Assembly (NCBI RefSeq): GCF_947242115.1
Contig: NC_074712.1
Location: 50,601,338-50,665,337 of the forward strand
Source of the DNA: Biomphalaria glabrata
Lineage: Eukaryota > Mollusca > Gastropoda > Planorbidae
Direction of reading: 5' to 3'
Length of the DNA: 64,000 bases
A model generated the notes under the pieces. The model was given only the letters and a program-made list of their open reading frames with translations, made no database searches and was not told the DNA's origin. The position numbers were made by a program, and so were the translations under genes. How positions within the stretch are numbered: position 1 is the first letter of the stretch; every line of letters starts with the position of its first letter. Shown piece after piece: positions 35,185 through 48,400 of the stretch.

Positions 35185-35978
35185 TAGAATAGGCTACTAT
35201 AGTAACTAGATTACTCACTATAAATATTTTCGGAAAGACTCGCAGAACACACTCAGTCATTGACACTGTTCCGCGGAACAGAAAGAAAACCCCAGTAAAT
35301 TAAGACCAATAAAATAAGGTAAATTATGAATTGATTGGCTCTCGTAGTAAAGTAAGACATTAACAAATCTAGGCTAAGCCAATGTGTTCAGAAGATCGGG
35401 GCGCACAACAGGAAATGGAATTAAGAGCACGGGAAGGTTTTGTGGACTTCAATTTTAAAGTCTCATCGTGATCATGAATCGATCCGAACGAAGTGACCAT
35501 GTACTGATGTAGATCTATCCATGGGTCGGGTGACTCAATGAGCCTACTTACTAAACAAATGGTTATTTCTGCATTGTAAGATGGTCAACTTTCTACTCAT
35601 TTTTTCCACTTGGACTTTGACAATTTATAGCAAACGGCTTTAGTGGACTCATTTGTATAATAGATCTAGAGTTAATAGAGGATAGAATTTATAAGATGGT
35701 AGCTAGATCTAATTCCCATGCGCCTCACCTTTTGATGCGACTTTGTTCAACGCATTAGGAAATTCCCATAGCCGAAATTGCGCATTTTGATCTTCAAACA
35801 TAGACCGGTACCGGTACGGTACGGAAGATTGAGGGGGAAGGAGTGCAGTATTTCACGTGGATATGCAGACCTAGCTGTGACCTACATATTTTGCCTTATC
35901 TAACAAGCAAGCTGGCGCCTGACTTGCTCTTTAAATCGTTCCCCATGGGACATATGGTCAACACTTTATACAATACAG
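35185..35978. other. Intergenic, nothing recognised
   Basis: Mixed DNA with CCGGTACCGGTACGGTACGG near 35804 and no long frame. Confidence 0.4.
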
Positions 35979-36473
35979 CAGGGGCGGACTAGGTGTCAAA
36001 ATCGGCCTTGGGATTAGGCCTACCATACCAACCGGCCCACAAATTGATTGTCATATGAGTTTCTCATGTGGCCAATACGTCTTGGAGGCTCTGCATGACA
36101 ATCTAACATAACATTTTGGATTCAGATATTAGATGTTGGGTGAGCTGTGGAAAATAATCGAAAAACATTTGTTTTTAACTTGTATTACAATAAATTCGTT
36201 TTTATTTTGTTGGGATATGTACGTATTCGGCCTCCTAGGAATTGCTCGTACTTGGATAGTAAACATTTCTTTCATTTTGTACTGCCAATTTTTGTTCAAC
36301 TCATTTGCGATGCCCACGGAGCTCCAAATTCTGCTTTAAGAGGAAACGCATGATGTCCGAGATTCTCTACAGATATACTCTCCACATTTTTTCCTCTTGC
36401 TTATTTAAATCTTCAGCCTTGCTGTCATTAATGCTGCCTAGTCACAGGCAAACTTCAAGTTCTCTCCAAACAA

Positions 36474-36545
36474 GAGATGTGTAGCTAAGAGGCTAAAACC
36501 GCTTGGCTACGGCTTGGCCACCCTTGGCTTGAGTTCGAATTCCGA
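36474..36545 (+). mobile_element. tRNA-like SINE head, family B
   Basis: TAGCTAAGAGGCTAAAACCG resembles box A and GAGTTCGAATTCC box B, about 50 bp apart, an RNA polymerase III promoter of tRNA type. It resembles the longer element at 54153. The tail is lost. Confidence 0.55.
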
Positions 36546-36584
36546 CTGTGTAACTGACTCCCAAAATCCGTCTCAGACATTTTT

Positions 36585-36700
36585 ATTGAGTCACATTTAG
36601 CCTTTTCAAGTCTTTTCACAATTTTGGCAGATGACTTCCATGTCTCACATGCATAGGTTGCTGTTGGGATGACGGTTTTGTTAATTAAGAAGGTGTATTT
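36585..36700 (-). mobile_element. LINE reverse-transcriptase fragment
   Basis: The minus strand reads LINKTVIPTATYACETWKSS followed by AKIVKRLEKA. It resembles the thumb region after the catalytic domain of RTE/I-like reverse transcriptases (VIPTLTYGSETWT and relatives). Only about 35 codons remain. Confidence 0.65.
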
Positions 36701-36989
36701 TTGGCTTGGGTGAGAAAGGAGAAGGGTTTGGTAGCGCTAGCGACCCCACCCCGTGAAACCACAATTGCTCCACAAACTTGACACTATTACTAAAAAGTAA
36801 CTTAAAAAAAACACCATTATAAACTTGTCCATAACCAGTGCATTGAACAAAGAAGTAATAATGTAAGGCTTAAAAAAAAGGTAAAAGTTACCTTCAGAAA
36901 TTTAAGCAAATCTGGTAAAATTTGATTTAAGCTGGTCTACAGCTTACATTTAATTGAAGAAAGAATCTAGGACATAACAAATTAACAAA

Positions 36990-37110
36990 ACAAACAAACG
37001 TGTTTGTTTTTATGTATTGAACAACAATGTGTAGTTTTATTGAGAAATTTGATTTTGTCCTCAGATTGATGCCCCCCACCACTTGATGCACATTGCTTGC
37101 TACGCCACTG
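36990..37110 (-). mobile_element. Single hAT-like end
   Basis: On the minus strand from 37110 it reads CAGTGGCGTAGCAAGCA followed by GGTGGGGGGCATC, a familiar hAT terminal pattern. I could not find the partner end. Confidence 0.4.
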
Positions 37111-37340
37111 TGCCCACATAATATGGCCAAATTAAAGTTTTTATAACGCATCGAAAACTGAAAGCAACCATGCAAACGTGAATTCCGAACTTCGGATAGG
37201 CCTGATTTAATGTTTTGTATTTCTACATCTAGTTAGGGACTATGGGTCATTACAATTTGTACAAACAATTGTACAATTATAACCTTCATTAGTTTGAATA
37301 GAATATTTTATGACTTGATTTTGAAACGATTTGATATAAT

Positions 37341-37500
37341 TAGAAGAGTGGAGCATAACACTTGAAAAACCAGGAAAACCAGTGACTTGGCAGAATTTAG
37401 GTCATTGGTTAATATGCATGACTGAATGCATGACGCGTAAGACGTAATCATCTTCAATTTTGAAGTAACGTCTGTTTTATATAAGATAAGTAAGCAATGT
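37341..37500 (+). mobile_element. LINE 3' end, same family as at 280-470
   Basis: It matches 300-470 closely: AGGAAAACCAGTGACTTGGC, TTAGGTCATTGGTTAA, GCATGACGCGTAAGACGTAA and TTTTGAAGTAACGTCTG. Only the last part of the coding region and the 3' UTR remain. Confidence 0.65.
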
Positions 37501-38190
37501 GAAAGTTGTTTGCAATACATTAATGTATCAAGGATACAAAGTTCCCTAATCAGCAAACTTTATTAACAGCCTTAAACATGAAACATTGCAAATATTCTTG
37601 TCTCAGGATGTTTTCCAGTTTAGTCTTCAAATATTTCAAAGCGTCGAAACGTCTGTCACAAGTTACTTGCGTAAGCGCTAACTCAAAAGCCAAGCTGATG
37701 ATTGCAAAACAAGCCGCTATCAATAAACGTGCACTTCTTAAAGATTCAATAACCACCATTTGAACAGATATGACAAGACAACACTCTTAGCTCTCACCTC
37801 CATCACTCACAACAGTCGCCGTCCTGTTCATAGACTTTGTTCCCCACACTTATAGTCATACTGTCCTATCTCTAGTCATCAATCCATAATGTACATTGTA
37901 AATGGCGACTCCAGTAAGTCAAATTTGTTTTTTTTTTTCTCTCAAGACACTAATGTTTCGTGATCGAATGTTGATTTGAGTCACTTTTTAAAAGGCGTAA
38001 GAATTTGCAGTGCTCTGCATCTTGGTAGATGTGTGTTTCTACGCAATCTTACTTTGCGTTGTGTATGTTTCGTTTCAGAACGGTATCATTATGAGATTCA
38101 TCAATGTTTTTAAATCGCTTGTACGAAACTGATGAGGAATAATTAATTTTAATCAATTGCCCCGATGCCCATATAGCCAGTCCGCCCCTG

Positions 38191-38664
38191 CATAACACCG
38201 ACATCCACAGTCTTTTCCTATTTGTTGCCCACGATCTTTGGGTCTTCTAAGAAGGTACGACGCCCTATTATAAGGGGGCGGCCATGTTCTCGTTTGTCCT
38301 CTTTTCCAGCTCCATGTTATAGCCGACTTCCTGCCTAAAGACATGACTCTCGTGTTGTTTGCCTTAATAGGTGATAGCTGTTGAGACAGGCTCCTGTTTG
38401 TCAAGCATGCTACATTATGGTACGCCAACTCTTCCTAATCACGTGTAATGAAGCTGCTTAAAGAAGTGTGTTTCCGGCCGATGTTTGGGGGGGGGGGGGG
38501 GTCACCAGATGAACGGTAGCTAATAGGATAACTTAGTCCAAGTTCTTAATACATTATGATTGAAACTACAATTTAGGGCTGAACAGTAAATGTTATACTA
38601 AGTCTTTGTATAGACTAACATCTTCCTGTAGTCAGGACCGTTATCATTGCCTTTAACATAATAT

Positions 38665-38736
<72 letters not shown>

Positions 38737-39190
38737 AGCTACATGAAACAATCTTTCTTTAGAAGATATTTTCACGTAAGGGGAAATAACTATAAATACC
38801 AAGCTTTAGGATCCATCTGGTGTACAAAATAAAGGAAAATGTCACATGTTTCCCCCCCCCCCCCTCTCCCCCAAAGTTCTATGATAATTTATGTGCACTT
38901 TTAGCAGTGCAGCATTGGCAACATTTAGCGTCCTTGACATTCATACTCTCTCTGCTTTTGATCTACTGGTGATACTTACTAGTTAAATTAATGCACCACT
39001 AATGCTAAGATTATTTTTATTTAAATATAGTTTAATTAGATAATATTAAAAACAATACTATATATACATATAGTTAGTGATTCAACACCAAAAAAGTTTG
39101 TTAAAACTCTGATAAAAGCTTCTTTTCTAATCAATGAATTCACTGTACTTAAAACAGAGACGAAGTTCATAAAGTTAATTTAATTGAAAT
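38191..39190. repeat. Spacer with GA microsatellite
   Basis: A pure GA run occupies 38668-38735. G runs near 38488 and C runs near 38852 flank it. No gene is visible between here and the AIMP2 3' end. Confidence 0.7.
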
Positions 39191-39192
39191 AT

Positions 39193-39198
39193 TTTATT
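39193..39198 (-). promoter_or_regulatory. AIMP2: Candidate AIMP2 polyadenylation signal
   Basis: AATAAA on the minus strand about 260 bp past the AIMP2 stop. Confidence 0.5.
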
Positions 39199-39457
39199 AT
39201 CATTAACAATGAATACACTTTAATAGTTTTCATACCATAAGTTTAAAAAAAAATGTGAGCAGATTAAACAACAAAATAGAAATGAAGTAGTGGTTATCAC
39301 AGACAATAACACACACATACACATATGGACCTCAAGGCAAACACACTTGCTCTTTATGTCAGAATTAAATATGAGAATGACAACAACCTAAAATTGAGTA
39401 AGTTTACTCTGATGTGTGTGCTTATGCCACCATGTCTCTTCTATAGTCAACTTTCTT

Positions 39458-42400
39458 TCAGCTAAGCAAGGATAGAGCAGTTTCAAAGAATTTGTGCTGG
39501 CTGCATGATGTTAGCCATTTCTTGACATTGGCTGGAGGTCCTGAAGCCTGACCACTCTGCTGCACAGCTGACCAGCAGCATATATCAGCAATATTTGGTG
39601 ACTCACCATCCAGCCATGTTTTCTTCCCAAGAAGTGAGTTTAAACTTTTGACAGCTGCAGCCCTCTCCTTTGTGTTCCCCTCCAGGATCTGAAGTTGAGC
39701 AAGGTCAAGAAGTTCATCCTGCTGGGTGGCCCTTACAATGTCATCTTGGTCCCAGGAAGGGTTTAACAACCTGGCTAGATACCTGGCTACATTCACTTCA
39801 CCTTGTATTGGAGTCTGTCTCGTAGGGTCAACTATAAGCTCTGGACCATAAGCAACTGAAAATAAAATACAATATCAAATCAACAAATATCTAAAATACT
39901 AAACAGGTATAGTAGAAGTTAATTCATTTTAGTCTAAGCATCTTTGAAAAAATCTTTGCCGACAATAACTGATATTGTTGAGCTGAAAATTTAAGTCCAG
40001 ATATCTCGGGAATATTTAGGAAAATTGTGGATTTTGTTATTTCAAAAGTCAGATTAAATAATAATATATAGGGAAGTGGATATAGGAAATAAAAACTTTA
40101 CATATTAGTTATTCTTATTATGTCCCTTTGTTGCAAGCTAAGGGTTATCTTACAAAAGGTAGCATCAAGATCATAGATTGAAAAGTTTCCATATGCACTG
40201 CCTAAGAAGCATCATGTGTATGTCTTGAAAGATCATGTCTCTATTGGGAAGTTTTAAAATTGGCCAATATGCACTATGTCTATGCACCCTAGGCACAAGA
40301 ATGACACTGTTGGCTCTGGACCTGTCAGCTGCAAGCAACATGGAAGAATCCCCAAGCAAACTGAGGCAATCAGCACTTCCAAGATGAGCATACGGAGATG
40401 TCAATCATTGGAAATTGTTGGAAGGAAATTACCGAAGATTAGGATTCATATACCTTAGCACTATGTTTTCCCTATTTAGAACAATTCTAATGCACTATTT
40501 GTAGCAAAATTTGCTGTTCCAGTATTGGTCTGTTTAGACACAACAGATTCTGACCTATTCAAGGAGAAGCAATCAACACTAGTATTTCATCCAGGTGCAT
40601 ACATTAGATCTCAATACAGAGCAGTGGTATACATGTATGTGAGAGATATAATAAAGAGTGTGATGTGACATGAATAAGCAATTTGAAATAGTTATTATAA
40701 TATGGTACCAGCAAAATATACAATACTGACTATAAAATTATTTTTTTTAGGTTAATACATTTAACAAACAACAACGTGCAAAGTGTTGATCATTGAAACA
40801 AACACCTGGTCTTTATTTACTTTTCTTAAACAGAAAGTGACAAATCTTCACCCCTTTGCTCAATGTGAAATGAAGAAGGCACTGTATATGCTGATCAAGC
40901 ATGAAATTAGGTAGCTCATTGTTCATTTATAGCACATTTACCTAAAATGAGGCCGACTAAAAGATTTAAAAAATAAAAAAAACTAGTTATCAGAAAAGTG
41001 TGAAATTAGCTCCTTTTGTTTTGTTTGGATAAGCTGATGCTAAATTTTTAAGGATGGTAAAAAATGGACATTTTAAACTAAAAATGTCTTTGAAAAAATA
41101 TATAAAAAAATAACAATTAATTACATCTACAACAAAACAATAGTAACATAGCTAATATGAAGTTACAAATGATACATTTTTAATACTATAGTAAGAATGT
41201 TCAATAAAATGTAGAAATGATGAATTTATGACCTTTATAAGTATGTACTAATTTTGTTAAGTTCATAGATTATATAAAAGATTGAGTTTTGAAACTATGT
41301 AACAGATTAGTGGCAAGAGATCTAGTTAAATTGACAATATGCTTTTATTAATTCTAATATTAAAAGCTTGTCAAACTAACCTTTTTTCCAGACAAAGTTA
41401 ATGACAACCTGGCTATCCCCTCTCTTGATGCCATTAGATGTCAACAGATTTTGTAGTCTGTCAGGAACTGTGCCAGACACACTTGAGTGGGAGTAGGTGG
41501 ACTTGAGTACTGTATATTGTTCTGAGAGGCGCTCACACAAAATAATAAGAGACAGGGGAATTTTGCTTGGATCAACATTGATAACTAGGTCAACAACACT
41601 GCCACTTATAAACTGAAACAAAACATAAAAAAATACTAGTTTTTTTCAAGACAACTTATAGAGTGATTATTTCTCTTAATAACTAAGGAATGTCAGATAA
41701 AAGAAATGAAACAGTTGTTATTCCGCCCTTCCCCCCCCCCCCCCCCCATCCCTTTCCTGAGAAAGAATCCTGGTTAAATGAATATATAGGTCTACTAGAC
41801 TAAATAATATTCAAATGATAGGCATTATGATCTAGAGTTTCTAGACTTTGAAGACAGTGTGCAAAATGTTCCTGAGCATTAATTTACTAAACTCTTGAAT
41901 GAATGTGGAAATACTGGAAGACATAGAGTCCATTCAAAAGTGAAGATAAATATTTTCTAGTTCTCTAACCAAACTAAAATTTATTTCATCTTATACTTTG
42001 AAAAATTATAACGGTCAAATTAGAATTTTTAAGTGTGGCTAGCAAGCTAGTAATTCTTTTACCAACAATTTAAATTAACTGTCATTAATGTCAATCGAAT
42101 TTCTAGGAAAATTGTTAGAGCTTTTACCCAGGTTTTTGAGCCTACCCATCCAGAAGGTTTTAGTTTCCACGAATGTACAAGTAAAATAGAGGTATTGTAG
42201 TAAAAAATTCAAACATATGACAGAACATTAAGAATGTTTGTTTTAAAGAAGTACAACCCATAGAAAATGAATCAAATATTTGTCTATTGTACATTAAATA
42301 AACATGAGCTAGATAAACCACTAAAGCTAGTTAACAGACACAAGAAAAAATAATACTTTTTAAAAAACAAAGCTTATCTAAAGGAAAGAACTAAATTATC

Positions 42401-45400
42401 TCACAATGGCAGGATTCAGCTCCCTTTCTGTTCTATAAAACAAAATTAATGAATTAGTACTAATCGATTAACTAAGTGGCAAGTTTTTTTTATTGATTTG
42501 TATATTGTCACCGACTATGAATAATTATTAGAAATTTCAACTTGATCCGAGACAGAATGGGAAAAATAATGTGACAAAACACAATAACGGTATTAAATCC
42601 ATACATACATACATTACTCTCATTTAGTATCGCATGTTACCCTTATACCCTCATTTTGATATCAAACAAAATAATTTATTACCAATAATAATGTAACTAA
42701 TTTGTGGATTTTCAGTTTGATTCATGCTTTGTCAGGTACAATGAATAATTGTGGAAAGTTTCAACTTGATCAGAGAATGGGAAGTAGGAAAAAAAAAACA
42801 ACATGTTTAAACCTTTTACCAGACAGACAGAGTGAGTTGATATAAGCTTTGTAAAAAAGATGTTCTCTAGTCAATAAAATAGAATTTGTTTAAACATCAG
42901 AGTGACCTTATTTAGTAACCATATTTTAACCACAGTAAAGCCCAAAAAAAAAATATATTAAAGCTACAATCATTTTAAGGAACATAACTGCTTTATTTTT
43001 AACACAATCAAAATCTATAATTGAAAAAAAAAAAAAAGATGTGGGGAAAGAGTAGTCAAAGGAGGACTTTTTTTTTTTTCTAAAGGGAATATACTTATTG
43101 TTATAAACCTGGTGGTGGCACAAATGGGGGTAGTGGTGTGTGTGTAGTCAGCCGACTCAAATCGCCCCAGGCTAGCGCTAGACGAGCGGTCAACCGTGAC
43201 GAGGTACGACTGTCAGCCGAGTCGTGTCAACAGGACGGTTCGGGAAGGATCGCAGCGTCACGAGAGTTGTAGTCACCTGACCACCTAGAAACGTCGAGCG
43301 GCATTCTGTCCGGTTCGAGAAGGCCAGTAGGGACCCTATATAAAGAGCGGAGGTGTCGCAGTCAAGACGGTTCAGAAAGGAGGTTCACGACAAGAGTTCA
43401 GAACACGGTCGACTACAGCACAGTTCAGCGGTGTGGTTCTGTGCGGAACATTACGACGGTTCAGTGCGGAGTACTATCAAGTACAGTTGAGACGAACGGC
43501 GTCTTGATCTTGGTCTGTGATCGAGTCCGACACAACGAGCCCAAGTGTGTGAAGTCAGTCCTGAACTGTTGAACCCAGTGCAAGCCCGGAACGAGACGGA
43601 GAGGCCAGTGCAAGACTTGATACGGCGGAACGGTGTTATCGGAGAGATATTTGTTATCGCAGAGCTATTTGTACTGTTCTACGTGCTGCCAATTGTACAG
43701 TATTGGCTGTTATTTATGGACATTAAACCTTTACGTTATTTTGGAGCCCTGACTTGTCGAGTTCTTTAAGTTGGTGGTGTATGGTGCAGTTTGCAGAGAG
43801 CCTGGATAGTGAGATTCGTAACATTATCAAACACATTTTAGTTTATTGTAGAGGGTCTATTTGAAACATTATAGCCAAATGGTTGAGATTCCAATTAATG
43901 ATTATAGTCACAGCCATCAAAAACAAACAAAAGGAAGATTTAGAATCCTTTGTTGTGTAATTGTTGGTAGGTGTTTTAAATCCAACAAAATAAGAACATT
44001 TAAGATTTGACTTTTTTTTTATAACTACAAACTTTGATAAAACTGGAATAAAAAAAATCTTTTGAACAAGGTGACTGAGGAGTAAAGTGAAAGGTCGCTG
44101 AACTGAAAGTCTCAATATTGAACCTACTTGAATGTCAGACAAACTTGGGGGTTTATTTATTATAATGGGTATCAAATATTTGCTGGGGAGAGCTAAGGCA
44201 CATCACAGTTATAGTGCTGGCCAATAAATCTAATTGGCCATTGGCTACAGAAACAGGTGATTTGACTTTATCTGTCCCATGGATGTCTAGATCTCTACAG
44301 GAACAAAATCAATTTACAGTTTCTTGATATTAATTCACTATTTCAACTATATTGGATGACATAAGCTCTAGAATTTGACCTACATTTGATGGGAACTCAA
44401 CTGAGATGGGATGTTTACAAGGTGGCACATACCATGGGCTTACTTCCAGAAGTCCCTCTGGAACCAATGAGTTGGCTTGTTACTGGTGGTGGTTTCCTGG
44501 TGCCTTCCAAAACTTTGGCCTGGATGGCTGGTTCAGTTGCCTTAGATACTTGGTATTTCTCCCCAAGTTTTGAAACAGATGACTGCAGCTGTTCAAGTCG
44601 TTTCAACACATCATCATGGCGCTTTTCTAGATTGGCAATTGGAGTGTTAGCAGTGGAGTCCTAAACAAAAAGGAATATTGTGTTATCACAAAAAAAAATA
44701 CAAAAAAAAAAAAAACAACATAAAAATACAGAGAGATGAAGTGACTTCAACACATTTCAAGCACAAACTTTACATTTCACAAAATGAAAAAAAAAAAAAA
44801 AGGAAAAAATACAATTACATGAATAATTTACATACGAATATCAAAGCCTGTAGTTTAATACAACTAAATCTGGCTAATTAGAAGAGATACTTTTTCAAAC
44901 CAAAACCAATTATACTGTCAAAAATGGTTAATCAGACCAATTATTACAGCCAAAACAATCATGTATGGACTATGAAATGCCTTAATTTTATATTTCTTTC
45001 TTTGACTCAGCCAGAACTAAAAAGGTTTTGTTTTTCTCTTTAAATATAACTTTGATAGTTATTGTCATAAAAAATGCAGCAGTACTAAAACAAAAAAACA
45101 ACTAATTTTCAAAGATTTATTTACTGTTCATGGAACAATCATGGACCAAACAAATCACCCATAAACATGAATGCCATGTATAAAACCTAGAACTAAGTTT
45201 TATGTTTGTAACTTCTAGTCAAATGAGAAACTTCAGAAACTGGTTGGTATTTAATATATTGTTGACACCCAGAATGTAATTTCATCAAAACTATAAAGAA
45301 AGAAAAAAAAGGTGGAAGGTCTGCTTTTGAAAGGTAGTCAATATCAGGCAATAAAATCCTGAGACTTATTATCACCAGCTTCCTAAGTGAGTTATCTGAA

Positions 45401-48400
45401 ATAGTTACACCTGGACACTATCCTATTTGGTGTTCCAGTAACACTCCCCACCTACTTTTCAACGCATGAAAACTATGGTAGATCTAGGTACATTCCATTC
45501 CATCTACCATCACACCCCTGCCCCCCACACAACCTCAAACCTTTACCTCCTATTTGGCCAATCGATTAGCTCCCCTGGTAAAGGTAACGGCAGCAGAAGA
45601 CGAGGAACACAGGGAAGAAAGCGGGGAGGGCCAAATGGTAAGCATTATGCAAGCAACAGTTAATGGGGCCAGGTTGGAGCTGCTTTCACTCATGCACTGA
45701 AGACTTAGGTGGGGGAGGGAAGGCAGACAATCGTAGAAATGAGCTATGGGGTTTAGGTGAAGTCAAACCAAATACCGCAAAGACTCGCCCCTCCCCCCAG
45801 CCCTTCTTTTTTTGTTTGTGATGCAATAAGTCGAGTAAGAGAAATCTCAACCACTCACATTTCCATCAAAGTAGTTCCCCTTGTGTCCCTGTACACGTAA
45901 TGAAAAGAAAGCATTAAAAACCAATTGTTGTATGCAGCTATCCCCTCATCCCAAAATGCGATATCTCTAGTTATATGTAATCTATTGAACACATATCAAC
46001 ATAACCTATAGACATTCGTACAAGATACAAGCTATATTACAGAGATTTCAATTTTAAGAGTAAAGAAATCTCCGACCCCCCACCTCAAAAAAAAAATGTA
46101 AAAAAAAAAACAAACAAAAAAAAAAAAAAAACGTACCTACTTTAGGCAGTATATAGATATCAGATTTTCCTTGGGTAATCGTAGCTTAAAAACTTTTTAA
46201 AAAACTCTAGACGTGACAAACAGACGGACAAACAGATTACACACACAAACTACTTTTTTTCCTTTGGCGGTCGGTTAAAAAAGGAAGGAAGAGATGTGAG
46301 ATTTATGTAGACCAAACCAATTCACTTAGCTGAATCGAGGATAGAGAGGGATCTGAAGGTAACAGTTGATTTGGTAGAGAGATGAGACACCTTATACTTT
46401 AATGAGGAACTGAAGTTACAAGACTAATCGCTCATTCGTCACTTTAGTAGGTCAGACCATTAACATTGTGTGTGTGAAAACCAACTAACAGCCCTGTTTC
46501 TAAATGTTCCTGTCTTAGCTGAATGCAACAAGTTACACGCCAGCGTGGTAGCATACAGTCATGTGAAAACATCTCTCAGAACATTTGCTCTCTCCCACAA
46601 CTACATCCGGAAACTCGGTACAGTAAAAGAGTGTGCAAGTCATCAGGCGGCGAATATCTAGGTCTAGGAACAAAACAAAAAAAAAATCGCAAAATGACTT
46701 TTCCATTGCAGCAGCCCGGCCGGTGGGGAAAAAAAAAAGAAGGCGTTTAGACGAAAACAACCAGCAGGGACATTCTCAGTTTAATGTGGCGGATTAGTGC
46801 TACCAAAAGTGACATGAAGATAAGAAATTACAAGTCTAAGTTGTCGTTAGAGTTGGTGTCACCCAGTGATCTCATGACGTAACCTTCTTCCACGCCCTTT
46901 TCCTCAAAAATAAAATAAAAAAAAAAACTATTCATTGTTTTCCAATTTAAAAAAAATAAATCAGTATGTAGGGTACAATACAAGAAGATAATTACCTACA
47001 TTCATTTCATAACTGATACACAACAGTAACATGTACGTCGAGTCTTAACAAAAATGTTCTTTGTACCTTAAAACGAAGAACTATAACAAGAATGAGACAC
47101 GGTAAGAGACATACAAGAAAGAGACATACTATCACTACAATTGAAATGCCATCTCTACTACTAGTCCACCATTCAATCACTGAGACCATGAAGCACGTGG
47201 TGCCCAGTCAAGCATATAGAGGTCAAATCACAAAGAGCTGGCAATAGTTCTGCTCCACAGCAAGTTGCTACATTTTCAAAACTTTCGCTAAGAGCCTCTG
47301 TCAAGGCCAACACTTATTTGTTTTTCAAGCTTTAAAGAGAAAAGTCCAGGTCTGAGCTATATCAGGTCCTTATGTCCACGATAAGTACATGTATGTTTAG
47401 GTGCTGACTAAACCATGTCTAAACTGATTCTGAAATGATGCAAGTAGGAAAGACACTGATCTTTTTTTCCCCTCTCTCTCTTAACGCCTATCAAAAGAAT
47501 GACTTACGAGTCCACTGTTTTTATACACCTAAGTCAGTCTGCGATGCTTTTTATTTTCCAAACAACATAGCACAAAGTAATCGAAGTACAACCTACACTA
47601 CACTAGCCTAGAAGATGATCAAAGTAAAATTGTGCTGGTACATAGCTGAAAGTGCTGGACTTGCTGATGCAGCTGCATACAAAATTATTTGAATTGAATA
47701 AAGAATTAGAAGTTTAATTACACGGATTAAAAATAATCCCCATCTTCTTTTCCCCCAGTAAAATGTTCGTGGCACGTGACACAACATTGGTATCTTATTT
47801 ATTCTTTTAAATTATAACCGAATACCAACTAAATTTGAACATTGAGATCGAATCTCCACCGAAATATAGATCAAAAGAGTAGACAGAGCTGTCTTCTACT
47901 ACACATTGATTGATTCTGGTTATCTAACAAGTAAGCATATATACAATGTGTGACTTTGCTATTAAATCTATTTGCGACTGAGTTATATAAAGACGTGAAA
48001 ACAGACTCAAATATAGGAGAGCACACAAATGATTACGTATGTACCTTGCGTGTGGCTTCATGAACCGGAGAGAATTTGGCTTGTGTTGCTGGAGAAGGCG
48101 TGGCGTTCTGGATACTGTAAGTCCGAACGATGTATTCCTTACTAAGTATTGCCGCCGGCGACTTGGTTTCCGGTCCCGCCAGCTCTTCCGAATATGTTTG
48201 AGATTCCCTGTCCACAAGTGTCTTTTCTTTAGCGACTACATGATCAACATCGGCCTCGGGGGATGACACCAAGCTGCTGTAGCCGTCAAGTTTGTTAGAG
48301 ATGTGGGGATGTAGCTTGAGGCGCGCTTTGGGCGTGGTGGAAACAATTTTACAGTTTACTGTCTCCATCTTGTCCTGGAGGCGCACCAGGGAGGACTGGC

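Larger units (their letters stand above)
35979..38190. mobile_element. Compound hAT-type element with nested repeats
   Basis: The left end CAGGGGCGGACT and right end AGTCCGCCCCTG are exact inverted repeats of a hAT-like type. The flanking 8-mers CAATACAG and CATAACAC share only five positions, so either the copy is old or the two ends belong to different copies. Between them lie a SINE head, a LINE reverse-transcriptase piece, another hAT end and a LINE 3' end. Confidence 0.45.

Noticed and set aside
44386-44664. 92-codon plus-strand frame
   Set aside because: Antisense of the AIMP2 coiled-coil exon.
45466-45663. 65-codon plus-strand frame with basic stretch and nearby GTAAGC
   Set aside because: The splice sites do not combine into a consistent exon in phase, and no partner exon exists.
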